From: Chara braunii
Taxonomy: Eukaryota > Streptophyta > Charophyceae > Charales > Characeae
DNA length: 26,445 nt
Direction of reading: 5' to 3'
NCBI GenBank assembly: GCA_003427395.1
Contig: BFEA01000425.1
Location: 271,355-297,799 of the forward strand
In this document: piece by piece, positions 10,345 to 18,994 of the stretch
How positions within the stretch are numbered: position 1 is the stretch's first letter
Layout: each line of letters starts with the position of its first letter
Notes under the pieces: generated by a model
The model's database searches: none
What the model saw: only the letters and a program-made list of their open reading frames with translations
What the model was told of the DNA's origin: nothing
Program-made: the position numbers and the translations under genes

Positions 10345-11447
10345 GGGTTTCTGGGGTGGGTCGCGCCACCCTGTAACCTAGCAGTTGGGGGTATGAGGCC
10401 TGGTACAGGTTGAGTATTGGGGTTTCGGGCGGAGGCGGATAAGGTTGGACTGCTGAAATGCACCGGGGCAGGCGGTTTTTGGTCTGAAAGCCTCGGATAA
10501 TCTTAGTTGGTTATTGTTGTCTTCACAAGTAAGTTGATTGTTTGGTCGTCTTAAGAATGTTTTATAACTCTGGGGACTCCTAGCAACTGGTTTTAGGTGG
10601 CTTTGATGTTGTTATACTCAGTGATTTGCGGTTGTTCGATGCCAGAACGACGCTGGCAGGTGCTAGGGTGTTGCCCTGTAACCTGTTGATGCAGGAGCAT
10701 GAGACCTGGTAGAGAGATCTGGGGATGCTTTGGGGTGGGCATTCCACGGGACAACGAAGGGTTGTTGCTGGGACGACGCTGGTCGGAGCTGGGGTGACTT
10801 GTGTTGCCTTCTAACCCAGCAGGATGTGGGGGTGTGAGGCCTGGAAGAGCTCAGCAGGGAGTAAGACAGTGTTGGAGAACTTTGGAAGGGTCTGTTAGGG
10901 ATTTCGAGGGTTTTGGAGCATTTGTAGAACCTCTGCGGTCTATTCCCATGCCTCCTGAATTACCGCAAGTGTTCTCAGACGTTTTCGAAAAAGGGATCCA
11001 GGTGAGTGGAAGAAAGGGATGGTAGGATATCATGCGTTCTACTAGTGAGGGGGCTAGATGGTAGGATAGGAATAGGGTATAGCAGCAGTGGAGATGGTGA
11101 CTCTAAAAGATGGTGGGATATCAAGCGTCCGACTAGTGAGGGGGCGAGCTGGTAGGATGGAAATAGAGTACAGCAACAACGGAGATGGTGACTCTGTTGC
11201 AGTAAGACTTGTCGGAGTGAGGTAAAGAGGATTGAGGGGGGTTTTCTGGATCGCTCTCTGAATTTGCCGATTTTTGAAGTTTGTTATGGTAATTTCCTAA
11301 GGAGCCCCAATTTTTTCTTAGCCAAAGCGGGGTAATGGCCTCGGTATCTCAACTTTCAAAATTCTATGTACATTTCCATATGGGACGCTGGGCCTGGTTC
11401 CCAGCACGTGCTGCTCCCCACGAATAGATTGGAGCCTTGTTCCCATT
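10345..11447 (+). repeat. Long modular retroposon-like repeat, copy 2
   Basis: This is the direct counterpart of 5742-6974. It has the same module order, a shorter middle part, and the GATATCA..CGTCC.ACTAGTGAGGGGGC block twice in tandem (about 11020 and 11110). The 3' module starts at 11320 and is followed by A13 (11448-11460). The GAACGACGCTGG-GTTGCCCTGTAACC unit appears at about 10644 and again, slightly altered, at 10772. Confidence 0.75.
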
Positions 11448-11460
11448 AAAAAAAAAAAAA

Positions 11461-11825
11461 GGGTGGGACCAGACCCCAGGGGCGAGGTCACATTAGCAGT
11501 TGGATAGGAGTGTGGCCGATCCAGTGTGACACTGACTAGCAGCAGCCTGACAGGCTCATTACGAATTTCTGGGCTGAGAAAACAGGAGAAAGGCAAAAAA
11601 AAAACAAAAAAACAGAGACCTCCCACCGGAAATCATGGCAGAGTGTTTCCTAGCCATCAGATAACAAATGATCTGATGGTGGTGGTTGCAACAACAGTGA
11701 ACAAAGTAACCGCCGCATTTTCTGGAATAAACTTGACTTCTGTCAGCAGCGATCCTGACACCCTCCATGGCACCGAGGCAGGTTATGGGACATTGAACCC
11801 GATTTCCAGCTAGCATGAATTTCAC
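11461..11825. other. Repeat remnants, no gene
   Basis: It starts with GGGTGGGACCAGACCCC. The reverse complement of that phrase, with the same arms, is at 7125-7141. A weak copy of the retroposon 3' module (GGGACATTGAACCCGATTTCCAGC) lies at about 11787-11810. Nothing else is recognised. Confidence 0.4.
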
Positions 11826-12000
11826 GTGGCTCAGGAGAAAGGAGGAACTAGTGTGTAGCGATGTATCAGGTGCCGGTTTCAGGATGAAGAGGTTTCCCTT
11901 TCCCCCTAATATTCTGCTCAGTCAATCCCCTGGAGCACAGGGCAATCAATGCTGGCAGGATTTCTCCCACATTTGCTTCTCTAATGTATTCAATTTCAGG

Positions 12001-12140
12001 TTGTATAAGAGACGCTGGACCCGCTTTCCAGCAGGTGATGCTCCCCACCAATAGATGAAGCCACTCCCCAAGTGCTAGTGGTGTCTGCTCTTATCAGCGC
12101 CACTAGCACTGGAGGGGGTTGACTAAAAAAAAAAAAAAAA
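12001..12140 (+). mobile_element. Short retroposon with hairpin and A16 tail
   Basis: It carries GACGCTGGACCCGCTTTCCA, then GATGCTCCCCACCAATAGAT, then a hairpin (AGTGCTAGTGG 12071-12081 pairing with CCACTAGCACT 12100-12110), then A16 (12125-12140). The first two phrases are the 3' module of the family at 6841 and 11320. Hairpin plus A tail suggest a complete 3' end. Confidence 0.6.
12071..12110. repeat. 11-bp perfect stem, 18-nt loop
   Basis: AGTGCTAGTGG and CCACTAGCACT are exact reverse complements. They lie just before the A16 tail of the plus-strand retroposon. Confidence 0.85.
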
Positions 12141-12221
12141 GACACCCTCCATATACTCCGTGATTGAAGGAGGGCTCCACCCAATGAGATATTTGCACAA
12201 CAGCAAGTAAAATACAGAAAA

Positions 12222-12223
<2 letters not shown>

Positions 12224-12256
<33 letters not shown>

Positions 12257-12398
12257 AAGAATAGCCCCTGCGTAAGCCCACTATCCCGATGGTGGTGAGA
12301 GAACCGTCAGGATTGAGGGCTTATCTATCGGGCTGCTCCATCTACTGGTGGGGAGCGGCACCTGCTGGAAACCGGGTCCAGCGTCCCTTTATACATCT
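12224..12398 (-). mobile_element. Oppositely oriented copy of the short retroposon
   Basis: A T32 run (12224-12255), which is an A tail on the minus strand, precedes the reverse complement of the 3' module. That module reads GGGACGCTGGACCCGGTTTC on the minus strand, ending with CACCAGTAGATGGAGCAGCC. With 12001-12140 it forms a tail-to-tail inverted pair. Confidence 0.6.
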
Positions 12399-12399
12399 T

Positions 12400-13160
12400 G
12401 GAATACAGAGTTTGCTGTCACTTTTCGTGGGTGACGACCAACTTTCACTATATAACTCGAGACCCTATTTTCCTCAGAGCTGCTAATATTACCCGTCCCA
12501 TCATGGAACACTTATTATGTTGTTGACCTGCCCAAAACTGCAGTTCCCTGTTTGTTGTCGATAGAACATATTATTCATTAAAATAGCACATTATTTTCTA
12601 AATAGTACTTTTGTTGTTCGAGAAACTCGAAAGGTATACACGGCTGACGAAAAAAGATGTTGATTATACATTAATACACAACTATCAGAGTCCCTGTTCA
12701 ACGTATAAATCCTCAACTAAACAGGCACAGATTCAAACAGTCAGTACGAACGTAGCATATCGAAGGTTTCCCCTTGTGAGAGACGTATATGAGTGACCAA
12801 AAAAAGGTCTTCGTTGAGGCTTTAAAGGGTGCATGGGAGTGAAAAGAATAGCTCATTTTTTAAGTTTAATTGAATACAAGCAGGATGAGTAGGATACATC
12901 CGAGTCACATGTTTCGATATAATCTATAATACAAAAGTTGGCTAGTTTTATAGTAAAACTGGGATATATCCGAATCAAATATTTCATTATTCGGATGGAG
13001 AAAATCCGTTATGTTATAAACCGTGCATCATTCATTAAATATCNTTGAAGTTCANTCAATCAAAAGGATGANCTTATGATCATAGCCCGGATCACCCTCC
13101 GAGGGAAAATTAACCAATATGTTATCATTCCAAGAACAATTATAGCTTAGCAGACATTTC
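12400..13160. other. A/T-rich stretch with three ambiguous bases
   Basis: Single Ns stand at 13044, 13055 and 13072, a sign of a low-quality or gap-filled assembly patch. Two diverged units at about 12890-12925 and 12960-12995 repeat with a 70-bp period. Each carries a decayed copy of the TCGGATNNATCCGA palindrome. No gene is seen. Confidence 0.7.
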
Positions 13161-13525
13161 TTAAAACAAAAGGGCATCGGACGGAGTGAAGTGGCGGGCA
13201 ACATTATGCAGAGATGTTATCATTTGCCGCTTGCCGGGTAAGACCTCACAACCATGAACTTGTAACATCCCTACCCAATGTTGCCCACCACTCCGCCACT
13301 GTCCTTGCCGAGATCAAATGATGTATGTTAACAAACAAAAGTGCATCCTCGAGAACCCCTTAAGAACTCTAGTAACCATCAGTCTTAAATTTCAACTAGA
13401 TGGCGGTTGCATGTACATTATCACTTTACCAAACATTTTTCAAAACAAACGGGCATCGTACGGAGTGAAGTGGTGGGGAGCATATAATGTAGAGACGTTA
13501 TCATCTGAGGATTGGGCATTGGAGA
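13160..13525. repeat. Direct and inverted copies of a GGCATCG.ACGGAGTG unit
   Basis: AAACAAAAGGGCATCGGACG and what follows it (13165-13224) recurs at about 13440-13505, roughly 277 bp away. A diverged inverted copy sits at about 13262-13310, where GTAACATCCCTACCCAATGT pairs with the 13190-13222 segment. The three copies form a diverged fold-back structure. No coding content is seen. Confidence 0.6.
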
Positions 13526-14043
13526 AGGCTCAAATGAATGCGTAGGATACATCTGAATCAAACTATGTACAGATTATCAGATGTTGAAGTGACCAAGGAC
13601 CTTATAACTATTTTGAAAGATCTCACTGGATTTTGAAGACAATTGACAACTCATGAGAACTAGATTGAAAAGCGAAGAAAAATTAAAAACAAAGCGGGAC
13701 ATCTAGCCTACATAAGCAGGCAAACAACCATTGTCGAGACAAATGAGAAGTACGCCGTAAAAACTGATAACAGTTATCTGGTCCCAATATTGTGAATTCG
13801 TAACAGTTACCTAAAAAGTTTTCATTAATCAAAGATTTGGCAAGGCTATGTCGGACCGTCCAGAATCAACCAAAAAGTTTTCGTGGAAATTTTAACTAAT
13901 TGGATATTCTAACACAAAAAATTGGAAATGTCGAGATGTCTCTCTAAAAAAGCCTACACTATGAAAAGATTCACAAATCCGACATCTCGACGAAACTCTA
14001 AAAACGTAAGACTTGTCACCACGGTGTTCCGAACTTGAAATCT

Positions 14044-14256
14044 TCAAAAGAAGTCTCTTCGAAAAGCGTTCACTAGCGGTTCCCATGTTGAACCGTGCAC
14101 AATGCAAGCAGAGATAGGAGGTTGAGGCAGACCTTCGAAACCTGTAATGGAAATCAAGAAACCTTGAACGTCCCCCCCAGCCATGACAACAACACGTCTC
14201 AAGGACACAAGAACATCTGCAGCTTGCAGATAAGGTGTTGTAAAATCCCCCAGCAT
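14044..14256 (-). pseudogene. Coding relic, copy 1, unknown protein
   Basis: An open frame of 70 codons starts at an ATG and ends in a TGA at 14044-14046. Its last 53 residues align with the translation of the second tandem copy (14579-14740) with 16 differences. Shared segments are LRR, AGGD.QGF, SIT.FEGLPQP, GSTWEP.VNA and RR.FF, with the stop at the same place. About nine codons differ silently against 16 that differ in the residue, so selection on the protein is not obvious. I do not recognise the family. It could be the C-terminal part of a transposon-carried or captured gene. Confidence 0.4.
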
Positions 14257-14578
14257 CCTGTTTCCTCCTTGACGCTCTTGTGTTTGGTTGTCGTAACAGT
14301 ATCCTTATTCTCTAGGTTGGATGCATTCGAACCACAACCGACCATGAGCCAGGGTCGACACTTGTGGCTTTCGTTAATACTTTACAGTGTGCAAATTTCA
14401 ACTAATCTGACATTCGACCACAAAACTTGGGAAGTGTCGAGACTCGTCTCTCAAACTGGTGAAAATTAAAAGTAATCAGAAATGACTATACTACGAAAAT
14501 GTTCACAAATCCGACATAATGACACAAAATTCTAGAAATGTAAGACTGGTCACCAAACGTCTTAAAAAGTTGAAGTCA

Positions 14579-14740
14579 TCAGAAGAAGCCTCTTCGCAGA
14601 GCATTCACTGTCGGTTCCCATGTCGAACCGTCCACCGTGCAAGACGGGATTGAAGGTTGAGGCAGACCTTCAAACTCCGTAATGGAAAACGAGAAACCCT
14701 GAATGTCACCCCCTGCTCCGAGCACAGCACGTCTCAAGGC
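14579..14740 (-). pseudogene. Coding relic, copy 2, unknown protein
   Basis: It reads from an ALRRAV.GAGGD segment to LRRGFF and a TGA at 14579-14581, parallel to 14044-14256. Immediately upstream in the same strand another open stretch reads VAGGQTMFVIMVRFTDLN (about 14810-14870), but an intervening stop (TAA, about 14751) breaks the frame. Function unknown. Confidence 0.35.
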
Positions 14741-15250
14741 GAAAAAAACTTATGAAGCTTTTATACAAGCTCTTGTAAAATCTCCTCGCATCCAATTTTC
14801 CCCCCGACGCTCATTTATTCGCATGTCCAAAATGTTGAGATCAGTAAACCTCACCATGATGACAAACATTGTCTGTCCTCCCGCTACGATCCTGAAGATT
14901 CTCTCATATTGAAAAGGAAACGCTCCTCCCTTTGTGATGATCGCCAGTCGTCAAGGTACTTTTATTTCAATGTAGCCCAAAATCTCATCCATGTTTTCGA
15001 AGTACGTCAGAAGAGGAAAGTCTGCACACTGCAAAAAACAAAAGTCACCATAAAAGTGTCACATCAAGGTCAGGACCGAAAGCCCGAGGTCATGCTACGA
15101 CGACCAAAACGCCCCCACGCCCAATGTCGAAAATTGATGAAGAACTCTTGTTGATTTGAAGCCCGTAACCCAGAGAGCACAAATCATTAAGTGATGTATT
15201 CCATGGAGTCAAGCGTGTTGTGCACATGCCAGCATGGCAATATGTTCTCC

Positions 15251-15511
15251 TCACGAAAAAACGACAACCATCGCACTCTCGATGAGGTAGCCTCCTGCCC
15301 GCTCCCTTCTCCGAAAACGCTTTGTGTTTGAGTCCCAACGCCGTTTTCTAGGGCGGGAATTGCATTTTTTCTTGCTTTTAGAGGAATCATAAGACCGGTG
15401 GTAAACGTTTTGGAGGACTTGCAGACATTCGTCCTCGTTTGTCTCATCCAAGAAAACGCAACGGTTGTGACATGTTGATACTCTTCCTCGTGCCCTGGAC
15501 CCCTTTTTCAT
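15251..15511 (-). CDS. Basic tail of the transposon protein
   Basis: After the A7 run the original frame resumes: MKKGSRARGRV, DETNEDECLQVLQNVY, then the basic stretch KSKKKCNSRPRKRRW and a TGA at 15251-15253. The Lys/Arg run could bind nucleic acid or act as a nuclear signal (inference). This is probably the C-terminus, though further open stretches lie below 15250 in other frames. Confidence 0.45.
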   Translation of the reverse strand: MKKGSRARGRVSTCHNRCVFLDETNEDECLQVLQNVYHRSYDSSKSKKKCNSRPRKRRWDSNTKRFRRRERAGGYLIESAMVVVFS

Positions 15512-15983
15512 TTTTTTCCCCAGGCGTCGGCATACAATTTTCTTAGTGTGCTTGCTTTTCCGATTCGAACCCAGTACTCCACTTTGAATTGATTATAAGT
15601 TGGCGAATCTTCATTCTTGTCAACTTCACTGCGAACATGGCTAACCCAAAAAGACACTCCTTGATGCATGTCCTCGTCCGACGGTTGCATAATGACAAAA
15701 TTGTCGACATGCACATCTTCGAAATGATCAAAGCTGGCCTTAGGCTTGTCCCCCTGAAGACCCACGAATAGAGGTTCTCTCTGTAGTTCGGATGCATCCG
15801 AATCAGAGCAAGAACTCCTGTCTTCAACGACATGGGTGGCCTTTGGCCAGAATTCGGTGATGGGTGCTGAAGGCACCCCGTTGTCAATAATGTCCCCCGC
15901 GTGTTTGGCGTGATCTTCCCAAAACCGAAAAACCCTATCTATTCTAGTCACCTCTTCGTCTCGGAAAGTCATCCAAGTTTCTC
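15508..15983 (-). CDS. C-terminal segment of the transposon protein
   Basis: This is the shifted frame after the A9 run, beginning RETWMTFRDEEVTRIDRVF. It includes a Ser/Asp-rich stretch that contains the palindrome TCGGATGCATCCGA (15788-15801, coding SDASE). Then comes NFVIMQPSDEDMHQGVSFWV and TYNQFKVEYWVRIGK. The pattern of a polar start, FW(V/I), and FKV.YW recalls BAH- or chromo-like beta barrels at the C-terminus of related transposon proteins, but this is a weak resemblance. It ends at a TGA (15508-15510) created by the A7 run. Confidence 0.6.
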
Positions 15984-16378
15984 TTTTTTTTTCCATAGAC
16001 TTCCAATAGCCTCTTCACACCCTCCAAACCATTCTTGTAATCGTCGAGGAACGCCGGTTGGACCGACAGAGGATTGAAAGGCTGCTGCGGACCAGCGTAA
16101 CCACCGTTGTCTGTTTGTTTGAACCAGTAAAGAGGACCATCCTCGGGCAACCACTTAGCGTCTGTGCAATACTCTTTATAGGACATGGCGGGATTATCAC
16201 CTATCATGTAGAATTTCAGCAAATGAGGCTTCAAAATCCCTGTCATGTGCTTTGAAACATGCGGGTAAATAAGACCTCTCCAGTCTGCTATCCTATCAAG
16301 AAAAATACACCGCGGAGGAGTCTTATGAGACCGCTCTAGCAAAAGGAACAACTCATCCATTATGTAGGCATCATTGTC
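15944..16378 (-). CDS. Post-core segment of the transposon protein
   Basis: It continues in the same frame after the TAG. It contains DNDAYIMDELFLLLERSH, LIYPHVSKHMTGILKPHLLK and PAMSYKEYCTDAKWLPEDG, giving a mixed helical segment. At the A9 run (15984-15992) the reading passes into the frame of the next segment. What follows in the old frame (LDDFPRRRGD, stop at 15944) is off-frame read-through. Confidence 0.65.
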   Translation of the reverse strand, partial: DNDAYIMDELFLLLERSHKTPPRCIFLDRIADWRGLIYPHVSKHMTGILKPHLLKFYMIGDNPAMSYKEYCTDAKWLPEDGPLYWFKQTDNGGYAGPQQPFNPLSVQPAFLDDYKNGLEGVKRLLEVYGKKKRNLDDFPRRRGD

Positions 16379-17110
16379 CTAGAGTTTCTTGGAGAAAACA
16401 CTAAACGTGGCATCGACGTCTGTGTGCGTGTGTCCAACTATCATAAAACCAGTTTTTATTTCCTTGAAAATCGCAAACTTCACAAGAAGTGCTGCCAATG
16501 CGCCGATAAATCTATTCTTGTTTCCTTTCAAGCAGTTGTCAGCTTGAATACGAAGAAACGGCGGTAGAGGTTTCCCACTGGATTGGATCTCCGTAAGAGT
16601 CCGCATTAAACACGTCGCCGTATTGTTGGGACCGTGTGTGTAGTAAGGAAAATATGCGTAAACATATATAAATGAATCCCGGCCATGGACTAGAACGGCC
16701 GTGAGACCAGTCTTCATCATCCTCTCGTGGTGCAAGTCCTTCGAGTAGTTAGCCTGTCCTATATGCGGTATGGTAGTTTTCTTTTGATCCATGCCGTCAA
16801 TAATGATGCACAGACACTCGGACTGCCACAAGATGGAATCCATTTTGCAGCGGCTATAGTCTAGCTTGTGGTTGACTTGCAGCTCTTGATGTTTCCGCAT
16901 CCTATCTTTGGATTTCTTATGGTCCCTCTCGTACTTCGACTTGGCAATGCACTGCTTGTAGAATATACATTTTGCGCACTTGGGGAATGTGTTGGACATA
17001 GCTAGACTCACGTGCCAGAAGTGCTTACTCCACATAACGTAGAAAGTCGACTCTGACACAACTTCCGAGTGGCATATCAAAAGATCAGAGCGCAATGATT
17101 CGTAAATTGC
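16379..17110 (-). CDS. Catalytic-core segment of the transposon protein
   Basis: It is in frame with the N-terminal segment, separated only by the TGA. Counting from Leu at 17095, CxxCx5C is at 40-49 (FPKCAKCIFYKQC). A basic helix follows, then IIIDGMDQ (D100, D103), IQADNC (D186) and VGHTHTDVD (H222, H224, D226, D228). Acidic residues at the ends of predicted beta strands, in this order, are typical of RNase-H-fold nucleases and transposases; which of them is the third metal ligand is inference. It ends at a TAG (16379-16381), after which the same frame continues with DNDAYIMDELF. The likely ancestral codon is CAG. Confidence 0.75.
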   Translation of the reverse strand, partial: AIYESLRSDLLICHSEVVSESTFYVMWSKHFWHVSLAMSNTFPKCAKCIFYKQCIAKSKYERDHKKSKDRMRKHQELQVNHKLDYSRCKMDSILWQSECLCIIIDGMDQKKTTIPHIGQANYSKDLHHERMMKTGLTAVLVHGRDSFIYVYAYFPYYTHGPNNTATCLMRTLTEIQSSGKPLPPFLRIQADNCLKGNKNRFIGALAALLVKFAIFKEIKTGFMIVGHTHTDVDATFSVFSKKL

Positions 17111-18361
17111 TCATTTTGTGAATGCCGCAGGAATCCTACGGCGAGGACGACAAACTCCGTTTTTCGAGACCATGTTATTCGGCATACTATCGGCGTGGTC
17201 GTCGATGAACCGTTTCAACAATGCAAGCATCGTGACGACTTTTTCAGCTGGTTTAGACAAGCCCGAGTGCCCATGCTCCCTAACGACAACACCGTTGTCG
17301 TACATCCTTTTGTAGACATAGAATGTGTTACGAGAAATGTCAAGAATGTTACAGTACGCCTGCACGCACATCTTCCGTTTACAAGCTACAGGCCTGACCC
17401 GCTCAGCACCACCTTCCATAAATGTGAAGTCATGTATGGTTTGCAACCACCACTTCGTCCTTTCCGCGAAACTTTTCAAGTAGAATGCCTCCCGCACCGG
17501 CCTGAAATCTTCGGCTGTCAGTTCAGCGCAACACATCCGCCTACAACAGAGCATCCCTCGCACTGTCTGAAGTGACTGCATCCTGAGTTTGCCCATAGCT
17601 CGCCGATGCTGTGTCTTTTTGGCCGGTTCTCTGTTTGCCATAGAATAGGGTCTTTTTTCACCGGGCATAGGCGTCGGCAAAATGTACCGTATGTGGCGGT
17701 CCTCTTCGGAGAGACAGCCCGAGCTCTGACTGTCTCGTGAATAGCAGTATTTTGTGATTTCATCCGTGGACGGTCCTTGACTCTCCTGGCACTGCGGAGG
17801 GGTAGACGAGGAAACCCTATCACCCCCATCGGCAACTCCCAAGGAAGAACCAGCAGTAGTGCAGTTGTTCGCACTATACACATACTCCGTCCCACTATAA
17901 CTACAGTCACCGAGATTACCCTCAGGTATGGAGCTCGACATCCCAACGTCGGTCATTTCAGAACATGCTGAAGAGACTCTGGATGTACAATCAACACTAA
18001 GGAACTGACCCCCGCTTCCAGTGTTTTTGTGGTCTTCGAGTACGTCACGACAGATGTACGAATGCTCGGTGGAGGTGGACAACTGTGTTCTCTTCCGTCG
18101 ATGCTGAGTGTTTGAGTCACGTGACCGTTTTCCAGAGGAAGCACATGGCTCGAGTCGGGAAGAAGAACTATCGGCACTGCTCGGAACTCCAATGCCCATA
18201 ACCAATCCCTTCCCAGCCAATTCCTGCCAAAAACGTAATGGAAGGCAAGCTGGCGTGAGAGGGAAGTCTTGATCGACCGTCGTCGTATCACACCACTGAA
18301 GCATTCCACTTTTCCCTGCGAGCAGAGCAAAAGACGTTGATGCAAATCGCAGCCGAGACAT
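17111..18361 (-). CDS. N-terminal segment of the transposon protein
   Basis: 416 codons from the ATG at 18361 to a TGA at 17111-17113. The first half is Ser/Thr-rich with basic patches (KRSRDSN, RRKRTQ) and probably disordered. The second half has CC..CC (about residues 345-351 counted from the TTG at 18580), then a conserved-looking helical stretch with ACKRKMC, YCNILDISRNTFYVYKRM and EHGHSG, which in related proteins precedes the catalytic core. The upstream open part to 18580 is probably not coding, because it overlaps the 151-bp tandem repeat and its palindrome. The TGA could come from CGA by a single C-to-T change. Confidence 0.7.
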   Translation of the reverse strand: MSRLRFASTSFALLAGKSGMLQWCDTTTVDQDFPLTPACLPLRFWQELAGKGLVMGIGVPSSADSSSSRLEPCASSGKRSRDSNTQHRRKRTQLSTSTEHSYICRDVLEDHKNTGSGGQFLSVDCTSRVSSACSEMTDVGMSSSIPEGNLGDCSYSGTEYVYSANNCTTAGSSLGVADGGDRVSSSTPPQCQESQGPSTDEITKYCYSRDSQSSGCLSEEDRHIRYILPTPMPGEKRPYSMANREPAKKTQHRRAMGKLRMQSLQTVRGMLCCRRMCCAELTAEDFRPVREAFYLKSFAERTKWWLQTIHDFTFMEGGAERVRPVACKRKMCVQAYCNILDISRNTFYVYKRMYDNGVVVREHGHSGLSKPAEKVVTMLALLKRFIDDHADSMPNNMVSKNGVCRPRRRIPAAFTK

Positions 18362-18448
18362 TTGTTGGACTTTGGCAGTGATAAAGCGAAAGAGATGCGC
18401 CCGCCAGTTGGGGAGCACTATAGCAGCGCAACGAAACAAAAAGACAAT

Positions 18449-18742
18449 GCATAGCCAACCTTGAACCGGACGACAAGCCTTCACCCTCACCGATTTCACA
18501 TGTATGGTGTAGAAATGGCGGGCCCGCAAGTATGTAACATACTTTACATTCGGATGAATCCGACGCAATGACGCAGGCAAATATCGGACTTAACATTAGA
18601 CGCGCACAGCTAGCCTTGATTCGGACTACAAGCCTTGTCCGTCACCGATCAGACATGCTATAGAAATTGCGGGTGCACAAATATGTAACTGATTTTAGAC
18701 TCGGATGAATCCGATACATTGATGCAGGTAAATATTGGCAAG
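18449..18742. repeat. Two tandem units, about 151-bp period, each with the palindrome
   Basis: 18449-18590 aligns with 18603-18742. Shared landmarks are AGCC(A/T)..CCTTGA, CGGAC.ACAAGCCTT, TCACCGAT, ATATGTAAC or GTATGTAAC, and the palindrome at 18550 and 18701. They lie just upstream of the transposon gene's first ATG region. Confidence 0.85.
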
Positions 18743-18994
18743 TCCGCATCGTCACAGGTTCTTACGTCGGATGCATCCGAGACACTTAAATCCAGATTTA
18801 GACAATTGCAGCATACACCACCAGTGCGTCAAGTATGCAATGCCGAGCACCATCAGCACGCATACAGACGACGAAAGTGATCATGAATCTTCCGCATCGT
18901 AAGAAATTGACAACCTTCCCGCAGTGCCGAACAGTCAGCGGTCTGTGCTGTGGCGTGGAAAAAACACTCGTAGGGAATCTCGCGGTCTTGTTCG

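Larger units (their letters stand above)
13893..14830. repeat. Two diverged tandem copies, offset about 510-535 bp
   Basis: 13893-14290 aligns with 14398-14825. Landmarks in both are CTAAT, TTCACAAATCCGACAT, GTAAGACT.GTCACC, CGGTTCCCATGT.GAACCGT, GGTTGAGGCAGACCTTC and CACGTCTCAAGG. The copies carry matching minus-strand open frames, described separately. Confidence 0.75.
15251..18361 (-). pseudogene. Broken DDE-like transposon protein gene (DUF7869-type)
   Basis: One long gene is read through four lesions. The first in-frame ATG is at 18361-18359. The frame is open farther up, to 18580 and beyond, but without an ATG. Codons 18361-17114 are open. A TGA (17111-17113) and a TAG (16379-16381) interrupt the same frame, and sequence on both sides continues without shift. 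An A9 run (15984-15992) and an A7 run (15511-15517) then cause shifts of opposite sign, so the final segment returns to the original frame. Total length is about 1,036 codons. Order: Ser-rich N-terminus, Cys-containing helix region (ACKRKMC, LDISRNTFYVYKRM), zinc-knuckle-like CxxCx5C, RNase-H/DDE-like core (IIIDGMDQ, IQADNC, VGHTHTDVD), then a basic C-terminus. From memory of the family, this matches transposon-type proteins with the DUF7869 domain found in plants, algae and animals. The copy is dead or mis-assembled; no introns are needed to explain it. Confidence 0.8.

Noticed and set aside
17195-17575. Plus-strand open frame opposite the transposon gene
   Set aside because: Lies entirely antisense to the recognised core gene; composition is that of a shadow frame.
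17518-18345. Other minus-strand frames inside the N-terminal segment
   Set aside because: Overlap the better frame that connects directly to the catalytic core.
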